Assembly (NCBI RefSeq): GCF_017873185.1
Contig: NZ_JAGGJX010000006.1
Location: forward strand, 110,952 to 174,951
Length of the DNA stretch: 64,000 bases
Direction of reading: 5' to 3'
DNA from: Metaclostridioides mangenotii
GTDB taxonomy: Bacteria > Bacillota > Clostridia > Peptostreptococcales > Peptostreptococcaceae
The notes under the pieces are model-generated. The model was not told the DNA's origin. It made no database searches and worked only from the letters and a program-made list of their open reading frames with translations. The translations under genes were made by a program, and so were the position numbers. Positions 34,180 through 43,009 of the stretch are shown here, one piece after another (within the stretch, counting starts at the first letter, position 1; each line of letters begins with the position of its first letter).

Positions 34180-35334
34180 ATGAGTATGAATAAAAATCAT
34201 GAGCTAGAAACAAAAATAATTCATTGGGGTCACGAACCAGATCCAACAACAGGATCTTTAGCTTCTCCGATTTACCAAACTGCTACTTTCGCAGCTAAAT
34301 CAGTTGAGCACTTTGAAGAGTTATGTATGAATTGGGGCTATGTATATTCTAGAGAATGTAATCCCACTTTAACAGAATTAGAAGCTAAATTAGCTATGCT
34401 TGACAATGCAGAAAGCGCTATCTCAAGTACATCTGGTATGGGTGCAATAACATCTACATTACTAGCTTTAGTTAAAAGCGGGGACCATATAGTAAGTTCA
34501 AGTGGAATATTCTCACACACTAAATTATTTATGAGTGAGTTACTAGCTAAATTTGGTGTAGAAGTTACATTTGTAGATGCTATAAATCCTCAAAACATAA
34601 AGGACGAGCTAAAGGCAAACACTAAAATAGTTTATATAGAAACTCCTTTAAACCCATCTTTAGATTTAGTAGATATAAAAGCGGTTGCTGATATAGCACA
34701 TGAAAATAAAAGTTTATTAATAGTAGATAGTACTTTCGGAACTCCTATAATTCAAAGGCCATTAGATTTAGGCGCTGATTTAGTAATACACAGTCTAACA
34801 AAATACATGAATGGTCATGGTGACGCATTAGGCGGATCTGTTTCTGGTTCAAAAGAATTAATAGACCTTGTAAGATGGCCAAGTCTATGTTGTTTCACAG
34901 GAGCTTCAATGTCTCCACTAAATGCCTGGTTGATATTAAGAGGAATGAAGACTCTAGATATGAGAATTAAAAAACACTGTGAAAATGCTTTAGCAGTAGC
35001 TGAATTCCTAGATAGTAATGAAAACGTTGAGACAGTTAAATACCCAGCTTTAAAATCTCATCCTCAACATGATTTATGCCAAACTCAAATGAACGGTCTT
35101 GGAGGTGGAGTTGTTTCGTTTAAATTAAAAGACGGAATAAACGGACTTACTAGAGACCAAGCTAGTAGAAAATTAATGAATTCACTAGAAGTATGTACGA
35201 TAGCTACTAGTTTAGGTGAAGAGCATACACTTGTTCAAATGGATGGAGAAAACCTTATTAGAATAGCTTTTGGGCTTGAATCATCTAAAGATATAATAAA
35301 TGACTTTGTACTATCTATCAAAAAAATAAAATAA
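34180..35334 (+). CDS. Trans-sulfuration-type PLP enzyme (methionine gamma-lyase-like)
   Basis: This 384-residue member of the Cys/Met metabolism PLP family has the SGMGAITSTLLAL block, the PLP-lysine motif HSLTKYMNGHGDALGG (near 205) and the RIAFGLE C-terminus. Overall it resembles methionine gamma-lyase or cystathionine gamma-synthase/lyase. The active-site region normally reading AIYGCT reads GIFSHT. Thus Phe replaces the catalytic Tyr and His replaces the MGL Cys, so the exact reaction is open. The ATG at 34180 is 7 nt after GGAGG. An MFS transporter follows in the same direction, suggesting uptake of its substrate. Confidence 0.8.
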   Translation: MSMNKNHELETKIIHWGHEPDPTTGSLASPIYQTATFAAKSVEHFEELCMNWGYVYSRECNPTLTELEAKLAMLDNAESAISSTSGMGAITSTLLALVKSGDHIVSSSGIFSHTKLFMSELLAKFGVEVTFVDAINPQNIKDELKANTKIVYIETPLNPSLDLVDIKAVADIAHENKSLLIVDSTFGTPIIQRPLDLGADLVIHSLTKYMNGHGDALGGSVSGSKELIDLVRWPSLCCFTGASMSPLNAWLILRGMKTLDMRIKKHCENALAVAEFLDSNENVETVKYPALKSHPQHDLCQTQMNGLGGGVVSFKLKDGINGLTRDQASRKLMNSLEVCTIATSLGEEHTLVQMDGENLIRIAFGLESSKDIINDFVLSIKKIK

Positions 35335-35349
35335 ATTAAAAAGATAATT

Positions 35350-35380
35350 AGTGGATACCTACCCGTAAAATATATCCACT
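35350..35380 (+). repeat. Hairpin between the PLP enzyme and transporter genes
   Basis: AGTGGATA (35350-35357) pairs with TATCCACT (35373-35380). No T-run follows, so it may be a processing or stability hairpin rather than a terminator. Confidence 0.45.
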
Positions 35381-35408
35381 GTCACTAAATATAATTAGGA
35401 GATAAACA

Positions 35409-36650
35409 ATGGAAAAAAAGAGCAATATTAAACGATTTTCAATTATTTTCATATTGGCATTTGGTATGACTGCAATGTACAGTTTGCCGTATATGAAGTC
35501 AGCATTTTACGATCCTATGCAACAAGCCTTATCGCTTAGTCATACTCAGATAGGTAATTTACTTAGTACTTACGGTATGGTAGCTATGGTATCCTATTTC
35601 ATAGGTGGATGGTTTGCAGATAAATTCTCAGTAAAAAAACTTATCACACTTTCACTTGTTATATCGGGATTATTAGGATTCTACTTCGCTACATTCCCAT
35701 CTTACAGCATGTTAGTTGTAATATTTATTTTATGGGGATTCACTACAATAATGACATTCTTCCCTGCTTCAGTTAAAGTTATAAGAATGCTTGGAGATGA
35801 GTCAGAGCAAGGAAGACTGTTTGGATTCTATGAAGGATTATCTGGTATTGCTGGAACATTAATATCATTTATAGGACTTTACTTCTTTGGTAAATTCGCT
35901 GCTATAACAGTAGGTTTTAAATACGTTGTTTGGCTATATTCAATATCTTCAATAGTGTGTGGAATAATACTGTACTTCTTAATCGAAGATGTTAAAGATA
36001 CAGAGAAGTCAGGTGGTGGAATGAGTATATCATCATTCTTAAAAGTAATAACTATGCCAAAAGCTTGGTTAATAGGATTGACAATATTCTCAGTTTATTT
36101 AGTATTCTCAAGTTTGACTTACTTAAGTCCATACTTATCAGAAGTTTATGTTATGCCTTTAACTGTAGTTTCTGCATTATCAATAATAAGAACTTATGTT
36201 ATAAAAATGGGGGCTTCTCCTATTACTGGTATAGTAACTGATAAAGTTGGATCTTCAATAAAGGTATTATTTGTAGGATTCTTATTAATGGCTGTAAGTA
36301 CAGCGGCATTCTTGGTAATACCAAAGAGTTCAGCTTTCATGTGGGTAGCGGTTATCAACATGGTAATACTAAGTGTTATACTATTTGGTGCAAGAGGGAT
36401 ATACTTCGCAACAGTTTCTGAATCAAATATATCTATTGAAACTACAGGTGCTATAGTTGGATTTGCATCATTCTTAGGATTCTCTCCAGATGCTTTCTAC
36501 TATACAATAGCAGGTAACTGGTTAGATAAGTACGGAAAAACTGGATACACTTATATATTCATACTTTCAGTAGTTTGTGCATTTGTAGGTATATTCTCAA
36601 CTTACATACTTATGAAAATGAATAAAAAAGGTAGCGCAAAAGCAGCATAA
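35409..36650 (+). CDS. MFS transporter
   Basis: This 413-residue protein has 12 predicted membrane helices. The loop 2-3 signature GGWFADKFSVKKL and the motif in loop 8-9 (GIVTDKVGSSIK) are typical of the major facilitator superfamily. It lies 74 bp after the PLP enzyme gene and ends at a strong terminator. Import of a sulfur amino acid or export of a product of the PLP enzyme is the simplest inference; the substrate is not visible. TTAGGAG precedes the ATG. Confidence 0.85.
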   Translation: MEKKSNIKRFSIIFILAFGMTAMYSLPYMKSAFYDPMQQALSLSHTQIGNLLSTYGMVAMVSYFIGGWFADKFSVKKLITLSLVISGLLGFYFATFPSYSMLVVIFILWGFTTIMTFFPASVKVIRMLGDESEQGRLFGFYEGLSGIAGTLISFIGLYFFGKFAAITVGFKYVVWLYSISSIVCGIILYFLIEDVKDTEKSGGGMSISSFLKVITMPKAWLIGLTIFSVYLVFSSLTYLSPYLSEVYVMPLTVVSALSIIRTYVIKMGASPITGIVTDKVGSSIKVLFVGFLLMAVSTAAFLVIPKSSAFMWVAVINMVILSVILFGARGIYFATVSESNISIETTGAIVGFASFLGFSPDAFYYTIAGNWLDKYGKTGYTYIFILSVVCAFVGIFSTYILMKMNKKGSAKAA

Positions 36651-36697
36651 AAATTAACATAATATAAAACATAATGGATTTATTGTGTATATAATAT

Positions 36698-36737
36698 AAA
36701 GGGGATGATCTAAAATATTTAGTTCATCCCCTTTATT
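36698..36737 (+). terminator. Terminator of the PLP enzyme-MFS operon
   Basis: AAAGGGGATGA pairs with TCATCCCCTTT, extended by CTAAA/TTTAG, with T-rich sequence after. Confidence 0.9.
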
Positions 36738-36884
36738 AATTATAGTTTGAATGAATTTGAATTTGCATTGAATAAAATTACCTCTAGTTGATTATTTTAT
36801 GCTTTAATATCAAATCGTATATATTTAAATAATATAAAAAAGATTGTATACTATAGAAGATAAGATAAGAGGGGTGAACTGTTT

Positions 36885-37589
36885 ATGGATAGATACACTG
36901 GTTTTTATATAGATAATCCTATAGGTAACAATAAATTTTCATTTAATGAAAGAAAAAATAAAAAAATATATGTGCCAAAACTTATAAAAGGCGGTTTGAA
37001 CGATGTTGTACTAGGGGATGAAGTATGCTTTGATGAAGTTGAATGTGGGAAAGAATTGCTTTGCAAAGGGCTTAGAAATTTAGTGGAATACAACTATGAA
37101 GGCAAAAAAATATATATATTTGATAACCATAACCATGCGTTTTATTTCTGGATAAAGAGCTATTTATCAGGGGGATTTGCAAAAGGGTGTAAATTAGTAC
37201 ATGTAGACCAACATAAAGATACTAGAGTTCCCGAAAATTATAACGTAAATATAGAAGATATAGATGATGTATTTAGATATACAAATGAAGTGCTAAATGT
37301 CGGGAGCTTTATTAAACCGGCACTAGAATTCAATTTGTTTTCAGAAGCTATAATAATAGATAGCTTGTACGGATTTGATCTGGACATAAGTGGTGAATTT
37401 GTGCTGGATATTGATCTCGATATATTTTCAGAAGATATGGACTATATTGACTACGAATTTAAGATTAGTAAAATAAAAGGATATATAGCTAAAGCTTCTG
37501 TTATAACTGTAGCGACAAGTCCTTTCTTTATAGATCAAAACTATGCTATTAAGGTGTTAAAAGAATTGTTTAATTATGATATAATGTAA
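36885..37589 (+). CDS. UPF0489-family protein (arginase-like fold)
   Basis: This 234-residue protein matches the UPF0489 family by the motifs DNHNHAF (near 80), HVDQHKDTR (near 107) and VLDIDLDIFS (near 170). These resemble the metal ligands of ureohydrolases (D-x-H, D-x-D). It is probably a cytosolic metal-dependent hydrolase; no substrate is known to me. GAGGGGTGA precedes the ATG. It is followed by a SEC-C gene 83 bp on. Confidence 0.75.
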   Translation: MDRYTGFYIDNPIGNNKFSFNERKNKKIYVPKLIKGGLNDVVLGDEVCFDEVECGKELLCKGLRNLVEYNYEGKKIYIFDNHNHAFYFWIKSYLSGGFAKGCKLVHVDQHKDTRVPENYNVNIEDIDDVFRYTNEVLNVGSFIKPALEFNLFSEAIIIDSLYGFDLDISGEFVLDIDLDIFSEDMDYIDYEFKISKIKGYIAKASVITVATSPFFIDQNYAIKVLKELFNYDIM

Positions 37590-37672
37590 TAGTTAATAAA
37601 GCCAATACAGAAATTTTGTAGAATAAATCAAAATACAATGTATAAATATAAGGTAATTTAGGAGGAAAACTT

Positions 37673-38170
37673 ATGAGTTTATTTGAATCTTGGAATGATT
37701 TAAGTGATAATCATGAAAGCCAAGACGCCGAAGTTAAATTTTGGGAAGAATATTTAAAAATTGAGGCTAGTATATATAACGAAATTTTAAATGAAAAAAT
37801 GGATGTTGTAGAAGGTAAGGTAAGTGAACTTGCTGAAAAATTTAATACATCAAATGAATACTTTATGGGATTCATAGATGGAATAAGTGAAAGCTTAAAA
37901 GAAGAGATAGTCTTAGAGGATGTAGAAGGTGATTCTGAAATATCTTTAAAAATAGACTGGGAAAAACTATTCTTTAATATGGTAAACGTAGAAGCTCATT
38001 GGCTATACGGTCTTACAGGTTGGGATGATATCCTTTCATTAGATCATAGAAAACAAGTTATCAAAGACTATAAAAAATCTAAGACTGTAGTTAAAGAAGA
38101 AAAAATAGGAAGAAACGATTCGTGTCCGTGTGGAAGTGGGAAGAAATACAAAAAATGTTGTGGTAAGTAA
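37673..38170 (+). CDS. SEC-C metal-binding-motif protein
   Basis: This 165-residue acidic protein ends with a complete SEC-C motif ([18 protein letters not shown]). This zinc-binding tail is also found at the C-terminus of SecA. The first 130 residues are helical and of no known family. AGGAGG precedes the ATG. It ends at a terminator. The function is unknown; SEC-C tails often contact ribosomes or SecB. Confidence 0.75.
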   Translation: MSLFESWNDLSDNHESQDAEVKFWEEYLKIEASIYNEILNEKMDVVEGKVSELAEKFNTSNEYFMGFIDGISESLKEEIVLEDVEGDSEISLKIDWEKLFFNMVNVEAHWLYGLTGWDDILSLDHRKQVIKDYKKSKTVVKEEKIGRNDSCPCGSGKKYKKCCGK

Positions 38171-38207
38171 TAGCTATTTTGCATAAAATTTTAATATTGT
38201 CAACTGA

Positions 38208-38258
38208 AACTATCTCAATATAATTTTAAATATAGAATTATGGTGAGATAGTTTTTTA
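38208..38258 (+). terminator. Terminator of the SEC-C gene
   Basis: AAACTATCTCA (38208-38218) pairs with TGAGATAGTTT (38244-38254), followed by T residues. Confidence 0.85.
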
Positions 38259-38281
38259 AATTAGTATGGATTGGAGAGATT

Positions 38282-38734
38282 ATGGTAATTTTTGTAGACG
38301 CAGATGCCTGCCCAGTTAAAAAAGAGGTAGTTAAAGTGGCAAAAGAGTTTGGATTAGAAGTATATATGTTTACAGATACAACACATGAGATCAACGATGG
38401 ATACAGTAAAGTTGTAGTGGTAGACAAAGGAGCAGATTCGGTTGATTTTGCAATTGTAAACAAGCTTAAAGAGAATGATGTACTGGTAACTCAAGATTAC
38501 GGATTGGCTTCTATGTCTCTAGCAAAAAAAGCTTTTGTAATACATCAAAATGGATTTTTATATACATTAGATAATATAGATCAAATGTTATTTGAAAGGC
38601 ATTTAAATAGCACTGCAAGAAGAGGAGGGTTTAGAACGTCTAACCCTAAGAAGAGAAAAGAAGTAGATAATAGCAAGTTTGAGAATTGCCTTAGAGAATT
38701 AATAAAAACATTCATGAGAAGTGGGGGAAATTAA
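38282..38734 (+). CDS. YaiI/YqxD-family protein (UPF0178)
   Basis: This 150-residue member of UPF0178 (DUF188) has the opening VDADACPVKKEV and the later TQDYGLASMSL and ARRGGFRT blocks. It has a PIN-like fold with clustered aspartates and may be a nuclease, but the function is not established. It is followed by the dipeptidase gene after 2 bp, so the two are co-transcribed. Confidence 0.9.
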   Translation: MVIFVDADACPVKKEVVKVAKEFGLEVYMFTDTTHEINDGYSKVVVVDKGADSVDFAIVNKLKENDVLVTQDYGLASMSLAKKAFVIHQNGFLYTLDNIDQMLFERHLNSTARRGGFRTSNPKKRKEVDNSKFENCLRELIKTFMRSGGN

Positions 38735-38736
38735 TT

Positions 38737-39681
38737 ATGAAGTTCATTGATTTACACTGCGATACAGTATCAAAACTTATGGAAGATATAGATAAATACG
38801 GACTTAGATCAAATGATTTTCACGTAGACATTGAAAAACTAGTAAAAGGCAATTGTTTGGCTCAAACTTTTGCACTTTATGTAGATATTGATGAAATAAA
38901 AAATCCATACAAATACTGTATGAGTATGGCGAAAAAGTTTCATAGTGAAATGGATAAAAATAAAGATGTTATAAAACTAGCTACAAACTACGATGAAATA
39001 ATGAAAAATAAATCGGATGGAAAAGTGACGGCGCTTATGTCTATAGAAGAAGGTGCTGTATTGGAAGGAAATATTGATAATCTTAAAAAGTTTTACAATT
39101 TAGGTGTAAGGATGATGACTCTTAGCTGGAATCATAAAAATGAAATTTGTTTCCCTCACAATGAGGCAAAATATATAGATAAAGGACTTACTGATTTTGG
39201 AAGAGAAGTTGTTTGTAAAATGAACGAGTACGGTATGCTTATTGATGTTTCACATATATCGGATGGAGGTTTTTATGAAGTAGCTGAGTTTTCTAAAAAA
39301 CCATTTATAGCTACTCATTCAAACTCTAGGGAAGTTACTAATCATACTAGAAATTTGAGTGATAATATGATTAAAATACTCGCTGATAGTGGAGGCGTGA
39401 CAGGGATAAACTTCTTCCATTCGTTTTTGAGTGACAATGAAGGAATTGAAAGTAAGATTGAATATATGGTAAATCATATTAAACATATATACAATGTTGG
39501 AGGAATTGATGTAATAGCAATTGGATCTGATTTTGATGGTATAGAATCAAACGTAGAAATAAAAGATGTATCTGAAATGGATAAATTGTACGATCCATTA
39601 AAAAAAGAAGGCTTCTCAGACGACCAAATAGAGAAAATTTACAATAAAAATGTACTTAGAGTAATCAAGGATGTTTTATAA
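38737..39681 (+). CDS. Membrane dipeptidase homologue (peptidase M19)
   Basis: This 314-residue TIM-barrel metallopeptidase of family M19 has the ligand pair H-x-D at the start (DLHCDTV). A bridging Glu lies in SIEEGAVL, histidines in LIDVSHISD and ATHSNSR, and a conserved IGSDFDGI follows. Homologues hydrolyse dipeptides, including D-amino-acid types. There is no signal peptide, so it is cytosolic here. The ATG lies 2 bp after the UPF0178 stop with GTGGGGGAA upstream. Confidence 0.9.
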   Translation: MKFIDLHCDTVSKLMEDIDKYGLRSNDFHVDIEKLVKGNCLAQTFALYVDIDEIKNPYKYCMSMAKKFHSEMDKNKDVIKLATNYDEIMKNKSDGKVTALMSIEEGAVLEGNIDNLKKFYNLGVRMMTLSWNHKNEICFPHNEAKYIDKGLTDFGREVVCKMNEYGMLIDVSHISDGGFYEVAEFSKKPFIATHSNSREVTNHTRNLSDNMIKILADSGGVTGINFFHSFLSDNEGIESKIEYMVNHIKHIYNVGGIDVIAIGSDFDGIESNVEIKDVSEMDKLYDPLKKEGFSDDQIEKIYNKNVLRVIKDVL

Positions 39682-39702
39682 AGTGTAATGTCGTAGCTGT
39701 AA

Positions 39703-39729
39703 ACAAATCTTTGCATTAAACATAGTATA
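39703..39729 (+). promoter_or_regulatory. Candidate mother-cell sigma (SigK/SigE-like) promoter of yabG
   Basis: AC at 39703-39704 and CATAGTATA at 39721-39729 are separated by 16 bp. They fit the AC-N16/17-CATAnnnTA pattern of mother-cell sigma factors. It lies 33 bp before the yabG ATG. Confidence 0.45.
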
Positions 39730-39762
39730 GACTAAGAATAATTTATTGGAGGTTTATTTACT

Positions 39763-40620
39763 ATGAAGATAGGAGACGTTGTAGCTAGAGAATCATATAA
39801 TAAAGATATAATCTTCAAAATAGTATCTTTTGGTGTAGACGAAACAGGGGATAAAATAGCTATTTTAAAGGGAGTTGCCTTTAGAATTATAGCAGACGCT
39901 AAATTAGATGATTTAGTATCGGTTACAGCTCCTGATTTGAGGGAGATATTAATAGATAAAGAAGTTGAGACTAGACTCACTAGATCAGTAAAAAAGGCTA
40001 GAGATAGAGAAAGGAAGATGACAAGAGCTCTTCCTAAACTTCAATCTAATTCTAACACATATGGTATACCAGGAAAAGTGCTCCAAATCGATGGTGATAA
40101 GGAGTATTTAAATATATGTCTTGATGTATACGCAGAATTGGGAATTCCAGCTGCTGGAGTAGCAATATCAGAATCTAATCAATATAAAGAGGTCAGAGGG
40201 CTGCTAGAGAAGTACAATCCAGATATACTTGTAGTAACTGGTCACGACTCTATGACGCTTAAGAGAGGTAATATAGAGAATATAAACAACTACAGAAACT
40301 CACTAAATTTTATAAAGGCAGTAAAAGAAGCGAGAAAATGGCAACCTAATTTAGATAGCTTGGTTATATTTGCGGGGGCTTGCCAATCAAATTATGAAAA
40401 AATAATAGGAGCAGGGGCTAACTATGCGAGTTCTCCTGGAAGAATAATGATACACGCGTTAGACCCTGTTTTTATTGTTGAAAAAATAGCTTGTTCTAGA
40501 ATCGATGTGGTAGTTCCTATAGAAGAAGTAATAGATCAAACAGTCACAGGAATAAAGGGAGTAGGAGGATCAGAAACTAGAGGAAAATTTAGGTGGGCCA
40601 TGCCAAAAACGATGATTTAG
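39763..40620 (+). CDS. yabG: Sporulation-specific protease YabG
   Basis: This 285-residue protein matches YabG in length and sequence. It has an N-terminal small barrel (KIGDVVARESYNKDIIFKI) and a central Rossmann-like region with VVTGHDSM and FAGACQSNYEKI, holding the His and Cys expected of a cysteine protease. YabG processes spore coat proteins (and pro-CspBA in C. difficile) in the mother cell. TGGAGG precedes the ATG. It is followed by veg, as in Bacillus and Clostridioides. Confidence 0.95.
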   Translation: MKIGDVVARESYNKDIIFKIVSFGVDETGDKIAILKGVAFRIIADAKLDDLVSVTAPDLREILIDKEVETRLTRSVKKARDRERKMTRALPKLQSNSNTYGIPGKVLQIDGDKEYLNICLDVYAELGIPAAGVAISESNQYKEVRGLLEKYNPDILVVTGHDSMTLKRGNIENINNYRNSLNFIKAVKEARKWQPNLDSLVIFAGACQSNYEKIIGAGANYASSPGRIMIHALDPVFIVEKIACSRIDVVVPIEEVIDQTVTGIKGVGGSETRGKFRWAMPKTMI

Positions 40621-40703
40621 TAAAAAAATCACAATAATTTAATAAAATTTTGAAAAAGTATTGACTTTTATTTCAAAAAAATATAAAATTATTGTTTATG
40701 GAT

Positions 40704-40732
40704 TTGACAAGTATGTTTATTTATGATATTAT
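40704..40732 (+). promoter_or_regulatory. Strong vegetative promoter of veg
   Basis: TTGACA (40704-40709) and TATTAT (40727-40732) are spaced by 17 bp. A further TTGACT/TAAAAT pair (17-bp spacing) lies about 45 bp upstream, so veg may have tandem promoters. Confidence 0.75.
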
Positions 40733-40764
40733 GTAAACATATAAACGTTAAAGAAGGTGATTTT

Positions 40765-41031
40765 GTGGCTACTGTTCAAACTCTGGATAAGATCAGAATG
40801 AGCTTAGAAAGACACATTGGCAAGAAAATTTTATTGAAGGCCAATAAAGGAAGAAAGCAGATTATTACTAAAGAAGGTATACTTGAGAAAGTATATCCAA
40901 GCGTGTTTGTTATAAAATTAGATGATGAAAGTAATGGATACCCAAGGGTATCATACAGTTATTCGGACCTATTGACATCTAATGTTAAATTGCAAGTATA
41001 CAGAGATCAAGATAATTTACAGATAAGTTAA
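40765..41031 (+). CDS. veg: Veg protein
   Basis: This 88-residue protein is the Veg family member (biofilm and cell-envelope-linked protein in Bacillus). It is recognisable from LDKIRMSLERHIGKKILLKAN and the C-terminal SYSYSDLLT block. The GTG at 40765 follows AAGAAGGTGA, and an upstream in-frame ATG at 40723 overlaps the promoter. Position between yabG and sipL is conserved. It ends at a terminator that begins at the stop codon. Confidence 0.95.
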   Translation: MATVQTLDKIRMSLERHIGKKILLKANKGRKQIITKEGILEKVYPSVFVIKLDDESNGYPRVSYSYSDLLTSNVKLQVYRDQDNLQIS

Positions 41032-41066
41032 AAATTACACCTATTTTAAATAGGTGTAATTTTTTT
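41031..41066 (+). terminator. Terminator of veg
   Basis: AAAATTACACCTA pairs with TAGGTGTAATTTT around a 7-nt loop, with a T-run. The stem begins at the last base of the stop codon. Confidence 0.9.
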
Positions 41067-41125
41067 GTTGTTTTTTTAATATAAATATAGTGTGATATTT
41101 TATTTTTGTATTAGGGGGGTAAACT

Positions 41126-42676
41126 ATGGAACTTATTAAAGATGTAATTAAACTTGATAATAGAATAGACTTTGGAAAATTCCAAACTTTTATTGAAGCG
41201 GAAACAGTTGTGCCAGATAAAAAGATGGATGTCTATGAAATCGTCAAAACAGAAGGGTACATATCGTTTAGAAAGGTAGAGGCAACTGATGGAAAGGTAC
41301 TTTTTAGAGGAAGCTTTAACTACAATGTTATTTACATAGCTGATGATAAAAAGACTGTATCAAATGTAGATGGAAAGATAGATATAAATGAAGTAGTAGA
41401 AAAGGACAATGTGCTTCACAATATGGATCACATGCTTTTCCCAGAGGTCGAGCACATGGATTGTACTATTATGAATGAAAGAAAGCTTAAAATAGGAGCT
41501 CTTATGAATGTTAGAGGTAGCTTATTTGAAAAGCAGGCACTAGACATAGTAAAAGATGTCGCTCAAGTAGAAGGCATACAAAAGCACAGAAAAGAGATAA
41601 AATTCCAAGATATAGTGGGTCTTGAACAGTCTGAAAGTTCGATAAGAGATACTATAAATATAAATACTGATGAAATACAATCGATTATAAGCTTAAATCC
41701 TTGCATTAGAGTAAAAGAAAGCAGAGTAACAGACAACAAAGTTATTGTAGGTGGAGTATTAGAAGTTAACCCTCTAGCAAGCACTTATGAAAACGAGTTA
41801 GTTGAACTTGATAGAATAGGTATAGATTTTACTCAATTTGTAGAGATGGCTGGAGTAAGCGATGGAATGAAAGAGGAAGTTTTACTTACAATGTCCGATT
41901 TTAATCACAACTTTAGACAGAGCTCAGACAGTACTAATGGAGTGCTTGAAATAGACTGTACTGCTTTTTGTAAAGTTAAAGTAACCGATGAAGTAACAAG
42001 AGAGGTATTACAAGATGCTTATTCTCCACATACAATGATTAAGTTTGATCATAAACCTATAAAATTAAACAAAGTCTTAAGCAACTTTGAAGATACATTT
42101 ACAGTTAGAGAGACTCTTAGAAATGATAACGACGACATACAGATAAAAGATCTAGTTAGTGTGTGCTGTACAACGTCTATAGAAAATTCATTTGTAGAAG
42201 AAAATAAAAGCTTTATACAAGGAATATTAAAACTCGACATTCTGTATATACCAGTTGAAGGACTAAAAATGGTATACAAAATAAGCGAAGAAATTCCTTT
42301 TGAACACGACATGGCTATAGAAAATATGACAGATGTATCTAATGTGTTTAATACTGCGACGATTGATAAGATAGATGCCGATTTAAATAGAGATCAAATA
42401 GATTTAACAATAAGACTTAAAAGAGTTACAGAAGCCTTAGATAAAAATACAGAGAGTTTTATAGTAAAAGGGGAAGATCAAGGTCCGTACGACTTGTCAA
42501 ATGCACCAAGTATAATCGTTTATATGTGTAAAAAAGGAGATACTTTCTGGAACATAGCTAAAAAGTACAACACGACTGAAAGTGAAATAGCAGAGTTAAA
42601 TGAGATTAGTCTAGAAGAGCCAATTCAAGAGGGTAAATGCCTGATACTTGAAAAGAAAGTTGCTATGCTAGGATAG
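41126..42676 (+). CDS. sipL: SipL-like spore coat morphogenesis protein (DUF3794 and LysM)
   Basis: This 516-residue protein has repeated DUF3794/SPOCS-type beta domains (about 1-440) and a C-terminal LysM domain (YMCKKGDTFWNIAKKYNTTESEIAELNEI, about 463-510). Length, domain order and position between veg and ispE match C. difficile SipL. SipL binds SpoIVA through its LysM domain to anchor the coat to the forespore in the mother cell. The ATG follows TTAGGGGGG. No clear sigma-E promoter was identified by eye. Confidence 0.88.
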   Translation: MELIKDVIKLDNRIDFGKFQTFIEAETVVPDKKMDVYEIVKTEGYISFRKVEATDGKVLFRGSFNYNVIYIADDKKTVSNVDGKIDINEVVEKDNVLHNMDHMLFPEVEHMDCTIMNERKLKIGALMNVRGSLFEKQALDIVKDVAQVEGIQKHRKEIKFQDIVGLEQSESSIRDTININTDEIQSIISLNPCIRVKESRVTDNKVIVGGVLEVNPLASTYENELVELDRIGIDFTQFVEMAGVSDGMKEEVLLTMSDFNHNFRQSSDSTNGVLEIDCTAFCKVKVTDEVTREVLQDAYSPHTMIKFDHKPIKLNKVLSNFEDTFTVRETLRNDNDDIQIKDLVSVCCTTSIENSFVEENKSFIQGILKLDILYIPVEGLKMVYKISEEIPFEHDMAIENMTDVSNVFNTATIDKIDADLNRDQIDLTIRLKRVTEALDKNTESFIVKGEDQGPYDLSNAPSIIVYMCKKGDTFWNIAKKYNTTESEIAELNEISLEEPIQEGKCLILEKKVAMLG

Positions 42677-42801
42677 ATAATTATATAGTATAGTATGTGG
42701 GAAACAATAAGAAGAATAGTTTTGCTAGGAAATTGTCTCAGAAGAATGAATTGCTTCAAATCGAGTGAATAGCTGAAACGATAAGATTTATGATTTATTA
42801 T

Positions 42802-42848
42802 AAGGGTAGAAATTATGAAGTGTATTTCATAATTTCTACCCTTTGTTT
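42802..42848 (+). terminator. Terminator of sipL
   Basis: An 18-bp perfect stem (42802-42819 with 42826-42843) is followed by T-rich sequence. Confidence 0.92.
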
Positions 42849-42896
42849 CTATTTTAATTTTAATTATCTCTAAATGTAAAAATTACAAAATTCTGT

Positions 42897-42916
42897 AAAA
42901 AAAGCTAGCTTTTTTT
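42897..42916 (+). terminator. Second small terminator-like hairpin before ispE
   Basis: AAAAAAAG and CTTTTTTT (8 bp) flank a CTAG loop. It lies 50 bp after the sipL terminator and before a TATAAT at 42958-42963 that probably belongs to the ispE promoter. Nothing else was seen in this 333-bp gap. Confidence 0.45.
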
Positions 42917-43009
42917 AAAATCTTTAAAAGGTGATGAGGAAAACGGATATTTTATAGTATAATTAATATATAACAAATTGAATTTGAATTCATGATACGG
43001 GAGGCAGTT

